A stretch of DNA of 64,000 nucleotides from Flemingiibacterium sp045578725 (GCA_045578725.1 JAZNKS010000096.1:1-64000), one strand, 5' to 3'. Positions 17,093 through 26,300 are shown, counted from the stretch's first letter. The notes: generated by a model from the letters alone, not told the origin. Translations and numbers: made by a program.

Positions 17093-18265
17093 ATGAAACT
17101 CTATCTTTCCGAAAATCCGTCCGCCGCAAAGAACAAGGTCGCGCTGGACGATATGATCCTGACTAAGGATCTTCCCACCACCGCCGGCTCGAAGATGCTG
17201 GACGGTTATATGAGCCTGTTTTCCGCCGAGGTCGCCGACAAATTGACGGCCGCCGGCTTTGATATTGCAGGCAAGGTGAACGTTGGCGAATTTGCCATCG
17301 ACCTGCTCGGCGAAACCTCCCACTACGGCGCTGTTACCTCCGATGGTAAGCTGAGCACCGCATCCGCCGAGCTGCTCCGTGCAGGAGAAGTCAAGGCCGT
17401 TATCCATCTGGATGTCAACGGTATGCCCCGCCGCGCCGCCGCGCTGAACAATCTCGTCTTTGTCAAGCCCACCTACGGAACCGTTTCCCGCTACGGTACC
17501 GTTCCCGCCGCCTGCTCCGGTGAAACCGTCGGCGTACTGGCCGCAAGTGCCGGCGATGCGAAGGAAGTCCTCGCCGCCGTCATGGGCCACGATGACAAGG
17601 ACGGCACCAGCCTTCCCGCCGACAAGTGCTGTCTGCAGGACGGCAAAATTTCCAAGGTCGTCATCGCCAAAGCCTTCCTTGAAAATGTCGATGCCGCCAC
17701 CGCCGAAAAGATCGATGCGGCCAAAGCAAAGCTCGAAGCGGCCGGCATCACCGTTGCGGAAATCGACGGCTCCCTTCTGAAGGCCGCCAGGCTCGCCTGG
17801 AACATCTGTATGTCCGCCGAGCTCTGCAACAACGTTTCCCGCTATGACGGCGTGAAATACGGCTACCGCTCGGCGAATTACACCAACATCGACGAGCTGT
17901 ACACCAATTCCCGCACCGAGGCCTTCGGCGAGCTTACCAAGACCGCCATTCTCTACGGCTCCGAAACGCTGTCCACCGAGAATTATCAGAAGGTTTATGA
18001 CAAGGCCCTGCGCATCCGCCGCGTGATTTCGGAGGAGCTTGCAAGAATTCTTGCCGATGCCGATGCGATTCTGCTTCCCGCCTGCTCGAAGGCTTCCTAC
18101 ACCGAGGCTGACACGGCGGCAAACCTCACCCTGTCCTTCGATGAAGCGCTTTACACCGCTCCCGCCTCGCTGACCGGTCTTCCGGCTGTCGCCGCCGGCG
18201 GTGTTCAGCTGATCGGCCGTGCTTTCGGCGAATCCGCGCTTCTCGATGCGGCCGCTATTCTGTAA
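17093..18265 (+). CDS. GatA-like subunit with degenerate amidase active site
   Basis: A 390-residue homologue of the GatA glutaminase subunit, placed by KPTYGTVSRYGTV (125-137), GSKMLDGYM, SRYDGVKYGYRSANY and GVQLIGRAFGE. It lacks about 60 N-terminal residues and is about 95 shorter than normal GatA (about 485). By hand alignment with S. aureus GatA, catalytic Lys79 becomes Leu18, cis-Ser154 becomes Leu87 and nucleophile Ser178 becomes Met111. The GGSSGGS loop is replaced by LSTASAE, and the Arg that holds glutamine is replaced by Ala or Thr. The reading frame is clean, codon use matches its neighbours and the ATG follows GAGGTG, so this is a maintained gene and not a wreck. It may be a structural scaffold for GatB. 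It probably cannot hydrolyse glutamine. Confidence 0.85.
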   Translation: MKLYLSENPSAAKNKVALDDMILTKDLPTTAGSKMLDGYMSLFSAEVADKLTAAGFDIAGKVNVGEFAIDLLGETSHYGAVTSDGKLSTASAELLRAGEVKAVIHLDVNGMPRRAAALNNLVFVKPTYGTVSRYGTVPAACSGETVGVLAASAGDAKEVLAAVMGHDDKDGTSLPADKCCLQDGKISKVVIAKAFLENVDAATAEKIDAAKAKLEAAGITVAEIDGSLLKAARLAWNICMSAELCNNVSRYDGVKYGYRSANYTNIDELYTNSRTEAFGELTKTAILYGSETLSTENYQKVYDKALRIRRVISEELARILADADAILLPACSKASYTEADTAANLTLSFDEALYTAPASLTGLPAVAAGGVQLIGRAFGESALLDAAAIL

Positions 18266-18278
18266 GGAGGAGAAGAAA

Positions 18279-19715
18279 ATGAGATACGAAACCGTCATCG
18301 GTCTGGAGGTTCATATCGAGCTTGCCACCGAATCGAAAATCTTCTGCTCCTGCTCGGCCAGGTTCGGCGGCGAACAGAACGATCATGTCTGCCCCGCCTG
18401 CTGCGGTATGCCCGGTATGCTCCCGATTGTCAACCGTCACGTTGTGGATCTCGGCATGACCGCCGGCCTGATGCTGAACTGCGACATCAACCGCACCACC
18501 ACCTTCGATAAGAAATCCTACTATTATCCGGATCTTCCCTGCTCCTATCAGACCACCCAGTGGTTCGCCCCCGTCGCTGTCAACGGCCTTGTGGAGATCG
18601 AAACCTCCAAGGGAAAGAAGGGCATCCGTATCAAGCAGATCCACATGGAGGAGGATGCCGGTAAGCTGGTTCACGATGATTGGACCGACACCACGCTGGT
18701 AGACTTCAACCGTACCTCCGTTCCGCTCTGCGAGATCGTTTCCCAGCCCGATCTGTCCTCGGCCGAGGAGGTTGTGGCCTATCTGGAGCGTCTGCGCTCG
18801 CTGCTGCGCTTTGCGAAGGTTTCCGACTGCCGTATGGAGCAGGGCTCCATGCGCTGCGACGTCAACCTGTCCGTCCGCCCCGAGGGCTCGGACAAGCTCG
18901 GCGTACGCACCGAGATGAAGAACATGAACTCCCTCTCCGCCATCGTCCGCGCGATCGAGTATGAAACGGCCCGCCACATCGATGCCATCGAAAACGGCAC
19001 CGAGGAGCTGGTTCAGGAAACCCGCCGCTGGGATGACATCAAGGGCAAATCCTTCGCCATGCGCACCAAGGAAACGGCCGGCGATTACCGCTACTTCCCC
19101 GATCCGAACATCATGCCCGTTGTCATCGATGACGAATGGTTCGGCCGCATCAAGGCATCCCTCCCCGAATTCCCCGAAGTCAAGAAGGCCCGCTACACCG
19201 GTGAGCTGGGACTCAGCGATTACGATGCCGGCCTGCTTTCGGACAGCCGCGCCTTCTGCGATTGCTTTGAAGGGGCTCTCGCCGTCTGCGGCAATGCCAA
19301 GGAAGCGGCCAACTGGCTGATTTCCGATGTCATGACCATTCTCAACAAGAAGCAGATGACGGTCGATGAGCTGACCCTCGACGGAAGAGGGCTCGGCGAG
19401 CTGATCAAGCTCGTTATGGACGGCAAGGTTCAGCGCGGCAATGCCAAGAAGATCCTCTCCGTCATGTTTGAGGAGGAGATTGATCCCGCCTCTTATGCCG
19501 AGGCAAACGGCTTCATTGTATCCAACGATACCGGTGCGATTGAGGAAACCGTCAAGCGCATCGTAGCCGCCGATCCCAAGTCGGTCGCCGACTACAAGGG
19601 CGGCAAGGAGAAGGCGCTGATGGCGCTCTTCGGAAAGTGCATGAAGGAGCTGAAGGGCAACTGCGATCCGCAGGTTCTGCGCACCATGCTTCTTGACTGC
19701 ATCAGCAAACAGTAA
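18279..19715 (+). CDS. gatB: Asp/Glu-tRNA amidotransferase subunit B
   Basis: A 478-residue GatB, the kinase/transamidase that phosphorylates Asp-tRNA-Asn or Glu-tRNA-Gln and replaces the phosphate with ammonia. The zinc site Cys23, Cys25, Cys38, Cys41 (FCSCS...CPAC) is intact. So are HMEEDAGKLVHDD, DFNRTSVPLCEIV, MRCDVNLSVRP and RTEMKNMNS of the cradle domain. The helical and YqeY-like tail (about 300-478) is complete. The start at 18279 follows AAGGAGG. Longer frames overlap the GatA-like gene. GatB can in principle use free ammonia, which matters given the GatA partner. It is followed by the operon terminator. Confidence 0.95.
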   Translation: MRYETVIGLEVHIELATESKIFCSCSARFGGEQNDHVCPACCGMPGMLPIVNRHVVDLGMTAGLMLNCDINRTTTFDKKSYYYPDLPCSYQTTQWFAPVAVNGLVEIETSKGKKGIRIKQIHMEEDAGKLVHDDWTDTTLVDFNRTSVPLCEIVSQPDLSSAEEVVAYLERLRSLLRFAKVSDCRMEQGSMRCDVNLSVRPEGSDKLGVRTEMKNMNSLSAIVRAIEYETARHIDAIENGTEELVQETRRWDDIKGKSFAMRTKETAGDYRYFPDPNIMPVVIDDEWFGRIKASLPEFPEVKKARYTGELGLSDYDAGLLSDSRAFCDCFEGALAVCGNAKEAANWLISDVMTILNKKQMTVDELTLDGRGLGELIKLVMDGKVQRGNAKKILSVMFEEEIDPASYAEANGFIVSNDTGAIEETVKRIVAADPKSVADYKGGKEKALMALFGKCMKELKGNCDPQVLRTMLLDCISKQ

Positions 19716-19728
19716 ACAAATACCACCG

Positions 19729-19758
19729 GGCCCGCTGTCATCAGGCAGCGGGCCTTTT
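19729..19758 (+). terminator. Terminator of the aspS-gatCAB operon
   Basis: The perfect stem GGCCCGCTG/CAGCGGGCC with an 8-base loop is followed by TTTT. Confidence 0.85.
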
Positions 19759-19813
19759 CGTGATTTCATCCGAAAAGTCCCCGCGAAATCCCACAGAATC
19801 TCCCCCCTGCCGA

Positions 19814-19842
19814 TTGACTTTCCTGGCTGATTATGGTATAAT
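19814..19842 (+). promoter_or_regulatory. Promoter of the DUF1538 / PII-like operon
   Basis: TTGACT (19814-19819), a 17-base spacer and TATAAT (19837-19842). It rules out the longer in-frame start at 19760 for the next gene. Confidence 0.82.
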
Positions 19843-19891
19843 GATAGTAATTGCGGATCCGCGCAAAATCCTACAGACGGAAGGTGTTTAT

Positions 19892-21415
19892 TTGAATCCA
19901 AAACTCAAGGAAAAAACGATGGAATCCCTGTCCGCCGTTCTTCCGATCACCGGAATTGTTCTGCTGCTCTCCATCTTTCTGATCCCGATGGAGCTGGGAC
20001 GGATGGTCATGTTCGTCACCGGTGCCGTCATGCTGATCATCGGCATGGGCTTTTTCCAGCTCGGTGCCGAAATGGCGATGACTCCGCTGGGCGAGGGCAT
20101 CGGCGTTCAGCTTTCAAAATCGAAAAGGTTTATCTTCCTGCTTCTCATCGCCTTCCTGATGGGTGTAATCATCACGATCTCCGAGCCCGATCTGCAGGTT
20201 CTGGCCGAGCAGGTTCCCTCGGTGCCCAACATGGCGCTGATTCTCACCGTTGCGGTCGGTGTCGGTATCTTTCTTGCCATCGCCATCGCCCGTATTATCT
20301 TCAAAATCGATCTTTCGATCATCCTGATCGCCTTCTATCTTCTGCTCATCGGCGCCTCCTTTCTGGTTCCCGGTGATTTTGTCGCGGTCGCCTTCGACTC
20401 CGGCGGCGTTACCACCGGACCGATGACCGTTCCCTTCATCATGGCGCTCGGTGTCGGTATCGCCTCCATGCGAAGCGACAAGAATGCCGCCAGCGACTCC
20501 TTCGGTCTGGTCGCCCTCTCCAGCGTCGGCCCGATTCTGGCCGTGCTGATCCTCGGCTGCTTCTTCAAGCCCACCGAGGCCTCCTACAGCCTCTCGGATA
20601 TGGCAGATGTATCCACGACGCAGGATGTTGCAAAGGTCTTCTTCCACGGCCTGCCCGAATATGCGGGTGAGGTTGCCATTTCACTGGCTCCCATCGTCGC
20701 GGTCTTTGCCCTCTTCCAGCTTTTAAGCCGCCGCTATCACCGCCGTCAGATCCTTCGGATCCTCGTCGGTATCGGCTATACATACCTGGGTCTTGTGCTC
20801 TTCCTCTGCGGCGTCAACATCGGCTTTGCACCGGTCGGCTCCTTCCTCGGCGGTGCACTCGCCTCCCTGCCCTACAAATGGATCCTCGTACCGATCGGTA
20901 TGCTGATCGGTTACTTCATCGTCAAGGCCGAGCCGGCCATTCAGGTCCTCAACCGTCAGGTTGAATCGGTTACGGACGGCGCCATCTCCGCCCGCGCCAT
21001 GAACCGCTGTATGTCCATCGGTGTTGCGGTTTCGGTCGGCCTTGCCATGTTCCGCGTACTGAGCGGTCTGGCCATCCAATGGATCATCATCCCCGGCTAT
21101 CTGATCGCGCTGGTGCTCTCACGCATCGTACCGAAAATCTTTGTCGGTATCGCCTTTGACTCGGGCGGAGTAGCCAGCGGCCCGATGACCACCACATTCC
21201 TGCTTCCGCTGAGCATTGGCGCCTGTCTGGCCGTCGGCGGCAATCTGATGACGGATGCCTTCGGTGTTGTCGCGCTGGTTGCCCTCACGCCGCTGATCGC
21301 CATCCAGATCATGGGCCTCGTCTTCCAGATCAAAACCGCCAAGGTGCAGAAGCATCTCGTCCCGACCGCGATTCCGGCCGATGCCGACGATATCCTTGTA
21401 TTTGTGGAGGATTAA
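19892..21415 (+). CDS. DUF1538 membrane protein (two repeats)
   Basis: A 507-residue polytopic membrane protein with two DUF1538 halves. The repeated core motif is AFDSGGVTTGPMTVPF (about residue 166) and AFDSGGVASGPMTTTF (about 420). Each lies between hydrophobic helices and is followed by D/A-FG-VAL (DSFGLVALSS, DAFGVVALVA). The repeats and broken helices suggest an inverted-repeat transporter or channel. It starts at TTG 19892 behind GGAAGGTG, about 45 bases after the promoter. The PII-like gene begins three bases after its stop. In other genomes DUF1538 proteins also sit beside PII-like genes, so ligand-controlled transport is a reasonable inference. The substrate is unknown. Confidence 0.85.
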   Translation: MNPKLKEKTMESLSAVLPITGIVLLLSIFLIPMELGRMVMFVTGAVMLIIGMGFFQLGAEMAMTPLGEGIGVQLSKSKRFIFLLLIAFLMGVIITISEPDLQVLAEQVPSVPNMALILTVAVGVGIFLAIAIARIIFKIDLSIILIAFYLLLIGASFLVPGDFVAVAFDSGGVTTGPMTVPFIMALGVGIASMRSDKNAASDSFGLVALSSVGPILAVLILGCFFKPTEASYSLSDMADVSTTQDVAKVFFHGLPEYAGEVAISLAPIVAVFALFQLLSRRYHRRQILRILVGIGYTYLGLVLFLCGVNIGFAPVGSFLGGALASLPYKWILVPIGMLIGYFIVKAEPAIQVLNRQVESVTDGAISARAMNRCMSIGVAVSVGLAMFRVLSGLAIQWIIIPGYLIALVLSRIVPKIFVGIAFDSGGVASGPMTTTFLLPLSIGACLAVGGNLMTDAFGVVALVALTPLIAIQIMGLVFQIKTAKVQKHLVPTAIPADADDILVFVED

Positions 21416-21418
21416 CGT

Positions 21419-22114
21419 ATGGATAACAACAACAAGCAAGCCTACCGGATGCTCGTGCTCATCACCAATCCCAAGCTGGCCGTGAAGGCCGAAGCGCTTC
21501 TGCGCTCCGCCTCGATCCCGGTTTCCTATCAGCTGAATGCCGAGGGCACCGCCTCCAGCGAGATCATGGATATGCTGGGTCTTGGCAGCATTGACAAGAG
21601 CCTGATTGTCAGCTTCTTAACCAAATCCGCCGCCGATGAAACCCTGCTCCGCCTCCGCCGCAAGCTGAGGCTCGGCAGTACCAACAGCGGCATCGCCTTC
21701 ACGGTTCCACTCTCCGGAGCCAGCAAGGCCATCCTCGATATGATCGCCATGCGCAGCGATGTGTCCTCAAAGAATGAACGAAAGGGTGAGATTTCCTTGG
21801 AAGAAATGAATTTTATGCTGATTGCCGCCATCGTACACCGCGGCTTTTCCGAAAACGTTATGGAAGCGGCCCGCTCGGCCGGTGCCAGCGGCGGAACCGT
21901 TCTCCACAGCCGCCAGATCGACAGCGAGGCCATCACCAGCAAGTGGGGTCTGAACGGTCAGGAGGAAAAGGAGATCGTGCTGATTCTGGCCGGTGAAGCC
22001 AACAAGGCCGGCATCATGAAGGCCATCAGCGAAAAATGCGGTGTCCACAGCGAGGCCAAGGGGCTTGTGCTCTCCCTGCCTATCGATTCGGTCATCGGTC
22101 TCCAGATCTATTGA
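21419..22114 (+). CDS. Double PII-like signalling protein
   Basis: A 231-residue soluble protein made of two ferredoxin-like halves. The first (about 10-105) begins MLVLITNPKLAVKAEALL. The second (about 120-231) begins FMLIAAIVHRGFSENVMEAA and has GGTVLHSR, which matches the T-loop base region of PII proteins (GATILHGR type). The uridylylation Tyr is not evident. It is co-transcribed with and only three bases from the DUF1538 gene. By analogy with GlnK-AmtB, it probably gates or senses the state of that membrane protein. Confidence 0.8.
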   Translation: MDNNNKQAYRMLVLITNPKLAVKAEALLRSASIPVSYQLNAEGTASSEIMDMLGLGSIDKSLIVSFLTKSAADETLLRLRRKLRLGSTNSGIAFTVPLSGASKAILDMIAMRSDVSSKNERKGEISLEEMNFMLIAAIVHRGFSENVMEAARSAGASGGTVLHSRQIDSEAITSKWGLNGQEEKEIVLILAGEANKAGIMKAISEKCGVHSEAKGLVLSLPIDSVIGLQIY

Positions 22115-22140
22115 TTACCGCCAATCGGGAGGATTTGATT

Positions 22141-24069
22141 ATGGATAAGCTTCGCCGCGGAATCCATCTGGATTTCCATACTCTGCCCGGCATTTATGAT
22201 TTTGCCGCCAATTTCGATGCGGATGCCTTTGCATCCACCCTCGCCGATGCGCACGTTGAAATCATCAATGTCTTCGCGCGCTGCAACATCGGCTTCTCCT
22301 ACTATCCCACGAAAATCGGCGTGCCCTATCCGGGCATGAAGATCGACCTGCTCGGCGAGATGATCCGGGCCTGCCATGCGCGTTCCATCAAGGTGGTTGC
22401 CTATGTCAATGCCGGCATCAATCACGAACTCTGCCGTCTCCATCCCGAATGGTGCCAGATCAACGAAAACGGGCAGATCCGCACCGGCGATCCGGCCAAC
22501 AACAACTGCTTCCGCACCCCCTGCTACAATACGGGCTGGGGTGAGCATCTGCTGGCCGAAATCCGCGAGATTGTCGAGAATTACGATGTGGACGGCATCT
22601 TCACCGACTGCATGATGCTCCGTCCCTGCTGGTGCGACAAGTGCACGGCCGATATGAAGGCTGAGGGGATCGACATCACCAACCGCGCCGCCGTCACCGA
22701 ATTCGCTCACCGGCAGATTCTCGACACGGTGCGAAAAATCCGCGAAATCATTCCCGAGGGCAAGCTCTTCCATCCCAACAGCTTAAAGCACGATGAGGTG
22801 GATGCCTGGCAGACCCATGCCGAGGTGGAGGTTCTCCCCAGCGGCAGCTGCTGGAATTACGACAGCTTCCTGCCCGAAGCCTCCTATATGCGCACCCTCT
22901 ATGGGCAGGTTCTCTATATGACCGGCCGCTTCCAGTCCTCCTGGGGCGATTTCGGCGGCCTGCGCACGAAGGCATCCATCGAAAACGATATCTACGATGC
23001 CCTCACAGCCGGTGTTCAGTATTCGGTTGGCGACCATATGCACCCCGCCGATGGTCTGATTGGCGATATGTACCGGATGCTCGGCGAGATCTATGCGCGC
23101 ACAAAGCTGTACGAAGAATACACCGATGAGGCGAAATACCTGGCCGAGGCGGCAATTCTGCTCCATAGGGGCGGCGGTATGCCGCAGGCTGTGACCGGCG
23201 CGGTCCGGATGCTGGCCGAATTGAAGGTCGGCTTCGATGTCATCAACGAGGACCGTGATTTCTCCCTCTACCGGCTGCTGATCGTTCCGGAAAATATCGG
23301 CATGACCGACACGCTGATGACAAAGCTCCGCGCCTTTGCCGATCACGGCGGCAAGCTGATTTTCGCCGGCGGCAGTATGCTGAATCCCGCACGGAACGGC
23401 TTTGCGCTTCGTGAGCTGGATTCCCTGCTCTCCTATCACGGCCCGGACAACTCCAACGCCTCCTATTACATCACCCGCGAGGCGATCACCGGCGTGCGGA
23501 TGAAGTATTCGACCTATTCCGGCGGCATTCTCATCAAGGCGGCGGACGATGCATCTGTCATCGCCGATCGCGTGGCCCCCTATTTTGACCGGCACTGGGA
23601 CGGACAGCACGGCTATTTCTACACGCCGCCCGCCAAAGAGGACGGCTTCACAGCCGCCGCGCTCCGTGAAAATCTCGGCGTGATCAGCTTCGGCATCTTC
23701 TCCGCCTACTGCCGCAAGGCCTCCGTCTTCCACAAAAAGCTGGTTGCGCGGATGCTCGATGAGCTTCTGCCCGACCGGCAGATTCTCGCGCCGTCCCTTC
23801 CGTCCACCTCGCGCCTGACGCTGACCGGCACCGATTCCTACCGCCTGCTCCATGTGAAGGTCACCTTCCCCGAGCCGCGCGGCCCTGTCATGGATGCGAT
23901 CGAGGAGCACGTCACCCTGCCCGCCGGCCGCGAAGTCACCGTGCGCGGCGAATGCGGTGAGGTTCTCCGTCTGCCGGACAAAACGCCGATTCCCTTTGTC
24001 GCCGAAAACGGCTGCACCCGTATCACCCTCCCCGAAATCACCGGCTACGATATGTTCCTGCTCCGGTAA
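22141..24069 (+). CDS. Putative glycoside hydrolase (GHL6/GH29-like) with trimerisation-like domain
   Basis: A 642-residue cytoplasmic protein (no signal peptide). The N-terminal TIM barrel (about 1-330) has GIHLDFHTLPG, YYPTKIGVPYPGM, HPEWCQINENG, DGIFTDCMML (probable catalytic Asp on strand 4) and CWCDKCTADM. This resembles hypothetical glycosyl hydrolase family 6 and GH29 fucosidase-like proteins. A flavodoxin-like domain at about 340-470 (LLIVPENIGM, GGKLIFAGGS) resembles the beta-galactosidase trimerisation domain, followed by a C-terminal beta domain. GGGAGG precedes the ATG. It is followed 18 bases later by an MFS transporter, which suggests uptake and cleavage of one sugar conjugate. 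The glycosidic substrate is unknown. Confidence 0.7.
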   Translation: MDKLRRGIHLDFHTLPGIYDFAANFDADAFASTLADAHVEIINVFARCNIGFSYYPTKIGVPYPGMKIDLLGEMIRACHARSIKVVAYVNAGINHELCRLHPEWCQINENGQIRTGDPANNNCFRTPCYNTGWGEHLLAEIREIVENYDVDGIFTDCMMLRPCWCDKCTADMKAEGIDITNRAAVTEFAHRQILDTVRKIREIIPEGKLFHPNSLKHDEVDAWQTHAEVEVLPSGSCWNYDSFLPEASYMRTLYGQVLYMTGRFQSSWGDFGGLRTKASIENDIYDALTAGVQYSVGDHMHPADGLIGDMYRMLGEIYARTKLYEEYTDEAKYLAEAAILLHRGGGMPQAVTGAVRMLAELKVGFDVINEDRDFSLYRLLIVPENIGMTDTLMTKLRAFADHGGKLIFAGGSMLNPARNGFALRELDSLLSYHGPDNSNASYYITREAITGVRMKYSTYSGGILIKAADDASVIADRVAPYFDRHWDGQHGYFYTPPAKEDGFTAAALRENLGVISFGIFSAYCRKASVFHKKLVARMLDELLPDRQILAPSLPSTSRLTLTGTDSYRLLHVKVTFPEPRGPVMDAIEEHVTLPAGREVTVRGECGEVLRLPDKTPIPFVAENGCTRITLPEITGYDMFLLR

Positions 24070-24087
24070 AACCGCGAAAGGCATTCC

Positions 24088-25290
24088 ATGAAAAAGAAAA
24101 ACCTTCCCCTGATCTTTGTAATCCTCTATCTTGCCTACACCTCGATCTACATCGCGCGGCTGAATCTTTCGATGGCCTCGCACGATCTCACCGTTGGGAC
24201 CGGGCTTCTCACCACGGAGCAGTACGGCATTCTCTCCGGCGCATTTTTAGTCATCTACGCCCTCGGCCGGCTCATCAACGGCGGCCTGAGCGACCGGATC
24301 CGTCCGTGGATCATGCTCTGCACCGGACTTGGCGGCGCGGGTCTTGCCAATCTGCTCTTCTCCCTCTTCCCGCCATTTATCGGGATGCTGATTCTCTGGT
24401 GCGCCAATGCCTGGGCCCAATCGATGCTCTGGAGCTCGGTACTCTGCGTTGTCGCCGCCAGCTGGGAGGAATCGAAGGCAAAAAAGATCACCTCCTATGT
24501 GGTCACCTCGGTAACCGTCGGCAACCTGATCGCCATCCCGCTGAGCAGCCTGATTATCACCAGCCTCGGTCTTGCCTATGCTTTTCTGCTCCCCGGCGGC
24601 CTCACGCTCGTGATGGGTGCTGCGGTCTTCTTCACGCTCCGCCACATAGGCCTTCCGACCGCGAAAGCGGATTCAGCCGCAGCTGATACGCCGCAGAGTG
24701 CTCCGGTATCCGAGCTTCTGAAGAAGCCGGATATCCGCCTCACCGTGCCGAGCGCCTTCCTGCACGGCATCATGAAGGACAACATCACCGGCTGGATGAC
24801 GAAATTCTTCATTTTCACCTTCGCCATCGATCTGACCGAAGCCTCGCTGTTCGTCTTCTTCATCCCGCTGGTCGGATTCGTCGGCCGGATGATCTATCCG
24901 CTGATCTATCGGCTCTGCGGCGAAAAGGAGCATACGGTCAGCCTGCTCGGCTTTGCGATCTGTACCGTTTCCTCGCTCCCGCTGATTTTCGGATTCGGCG
25001 GCCCGATCCTTGCCATGATCTGCCTCTCGCTGATGTATGCGGCGGTTTCGCTGATCAACACGACCCTGCTTTCGATCTATCCGATTGAATATGCCAAATC
25101 CGGACGCGTCGCCACGGTCAGCGGCATCATGGATTTTGCCACTTATCTCGGTGCCGGACTCGGCTCGATGGTTTACGGCACGGTAATCGAAAACTTCGGC
25201 TATGCACCGATGTTCGCCAGCTGGGCGGCGGTATCCGTCCTGTCGATTTTCCTGACCGGCCGGCTGATCCGCGTTCTGAAAAAAATGTAA
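24088..25290 (+). CDS. MFS transporter, OPA/hexuronate-like
   Basis: A 400-residue transporter with twelve predicted helices. YIARLNLSMAS in helix 1 and GRLINGGLSDRI in loop 2-3 resemble the organophosphate:Pi antiporter and anion:cation symporter branches, which carry sugar phosphates, glycerol phosphate or hexuronates. A central cytoplasmic loop (about 190-215) is Ala/Ser-rich. It lies directly after the glycosidase-like gene and before an AraC regulator, so the three may form a carbohydrate-utilisation locus. The substrate is not determinable from the sequence. Confidence 0.85.
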   Translation: MKKKNLPLIFVILYLAYTSIYIARLNLSMASHDLTVGTGLLTTEQYGILSGAFLVIYALGRLINGGLSDRIRPWIMLCTGLGGAGLANLLFSLFPPFIGMLILWCANAWAQSMLWSSVLCVVAASWEESKAKKITSYVVTSVTVGNLIAIPLSSLIITSLGLAYAFLLPGGLTLVMGAAVFFTLRHIGLPTAKADSAAADTPQSAPVSELLKKPDIRLTVPSAFLHGIMKDNITGWMTKFFIFTFAIDLTEASLFVFFIPLVGFVGRMIYPLIYRLCGEKEHTVSLLGFAICTVSSLPLIFGFGGPILAMICLSLMYAAVSLINTTLLSIYPIEYAKSGRVATVSGIMDFATYLGAGLGSMVYGTVIENFGYAPMFASWAAVSVLSIFLTGRLIRVLKKM

Positions 25291-25294
25291 AAAA

Positions 25295-25324
25295 GGGGCT
25301 GTTGCATTTCGATGCAGCAGCCCC
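25295..25324 (+). terminator. Hairpin after the MFS gene
   Basis: A perfect 12-bp stem, GGGGCTGTTGCA/TGCAGCAGCCCC, is preceded by A5 but not followed by a T tract. It is therefore a weak terminator or an mRNA 3'-end stabiliser. Confidence 0.55.
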
Positions 25325-25353
25325 TTGATACTGGCTTCCCAATGCTCTATAAT
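25325..25353 (+). promoter_or_regulatory. Promoter of the second araC-type regulator
   Basis: TTGATA (25325-25330) and TATAAT (25348-25353) with a 17-base spacer, abutting the preceding hairpin. Confidence 0.78.
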
Positions 25354-25389
25354 AAAACAAAATCATCCGCCGCCGGGAGGGACGCACTG

Positions 25390-26244
25390 TTGGATAAAAA
25401 AATCACCGATTCCCTCATCTTTTTCTATCAGAAGAATGAGGCTGTCTGCGCCGATGCGAATCACTATCCGCACACCCATTCCTTCTGTGAGCTGTATTTT
25501 TATCTTGGCGGCCGATGCTCCTATATGATTGAGGAGGGCGTGTATCAGCTCTCCTACGGCACGGTCATCTTCACCCGTCCGGGCGAGCTGCACAGCGTCA
25601 TGATCAACGAGGCCTGCACCTATGAGCGGGCTTATTATCAGATTCATCCCCACGCGCTGGATTATCTGGGCGCGGGATCGGCCATGCGGTGCTTTCTGGA
25701 GCGCCCCTTCGGTCAGGAGAACACCCTGATTCTGGAGCGGCCGCTCATGGATGACTGCCTTTCGCGGATCCTTCGCACCGACGGTCGGTTTCTGAACGGC
25801 GATCCGGACCGCAATATGCTGGCGATGGCCGATTTTCTGGAGATTCTGCACACGGTGAACCGCGCCTTCGACGAGCGTACCGGCTCCCTTTGCAATGTTC
25901 CGAAGAATGAGCTTGTCAACCGCGCGCTCCGGTACATCAATCTGCATCTGCCCGAGCTGACAACCGTGGCCGATCTGGCCGACCGGCTGTTTGTCAGCCG
26001 CGAATATCTCTCCCGGCTCTTCTCCGAGGCGATGGGCATCACGCTGATCCGCTACATCACGCGCAAGCGGATCGAGATGGCCAAATCCCTTCTTGCGCAG
26101 GGAAAATCGCTGGAGGAGGTCTGCAGCGCCTGCGGCTGGCAGGATTATTCCTATTTCATCTCGGTCTTCCGCCGCGAAACCGGCATCACACCGCTCAAAT
26201 TCCAGCAGACCAACCGTCTGCTGACCCAAGGAATCGAGATATGA
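25390..26244 (+). CDS. AraC-family transcriptional regulator
   Basis: A 284-residue regulator with an N-terminal cupin sensor (HYPHTHSFCELYFYL near residue 25, GTVIFTRPGELHSV near 60). The C-terminal AraC DNA-binding domain (about 180-275) has FVSREYLSRLFSEAMGI and CGWQDYSYFISVFRRETG. The start is TTG 25390, six bases after GGGAGGG. The longer frame from 25312 begins upstream of the promoter. It follows the glycosidase-like and MFS genes and probably controls them. Confidence 0.87.
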   Translation: MDKKITDSLIFFYQKNEAVCADANHYPHTHSFCELYFYLGGRCSYMIEEGVYQLSYGTVIFTRPGELHSVMINEACTYERAYYQIHPHALDYLGAGSAMRCFLERPFGQENTLILERPLMDDCLSRILRTDGRFLNGDPDRNMLAMADFLEILHTVNRAFDERTGSLCNVPKNELVNRALRYINLHLPELTTVADLADRLFVSREYLSRLFSEAMGITLIRYITRKRIEMAKSLLAQGKSLEEVCSACGWQDYSYFISVFRRETGITPLKFQQTNRLLTQGIEI

Positions 26245-26300
26245 GAAAAATCATCACCGCCCTTCTGTTAACCGCTTCCCTGCCCGCAGACGGCTCCTGA
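26241..26300 (+). pseudogene. Signal-peptide-like remnant ORF (19 aa)
   Basis: An ATG overlapping the regulator stop (ATGA) encodes MRKIITALLLTASLPADGS and then stops. The sequence looks like the start of a secreted or lipoprotein gene whose body is gone. It may be a leftover of a deleted downstream gene or a chance ORF. Confidence 0.3.
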
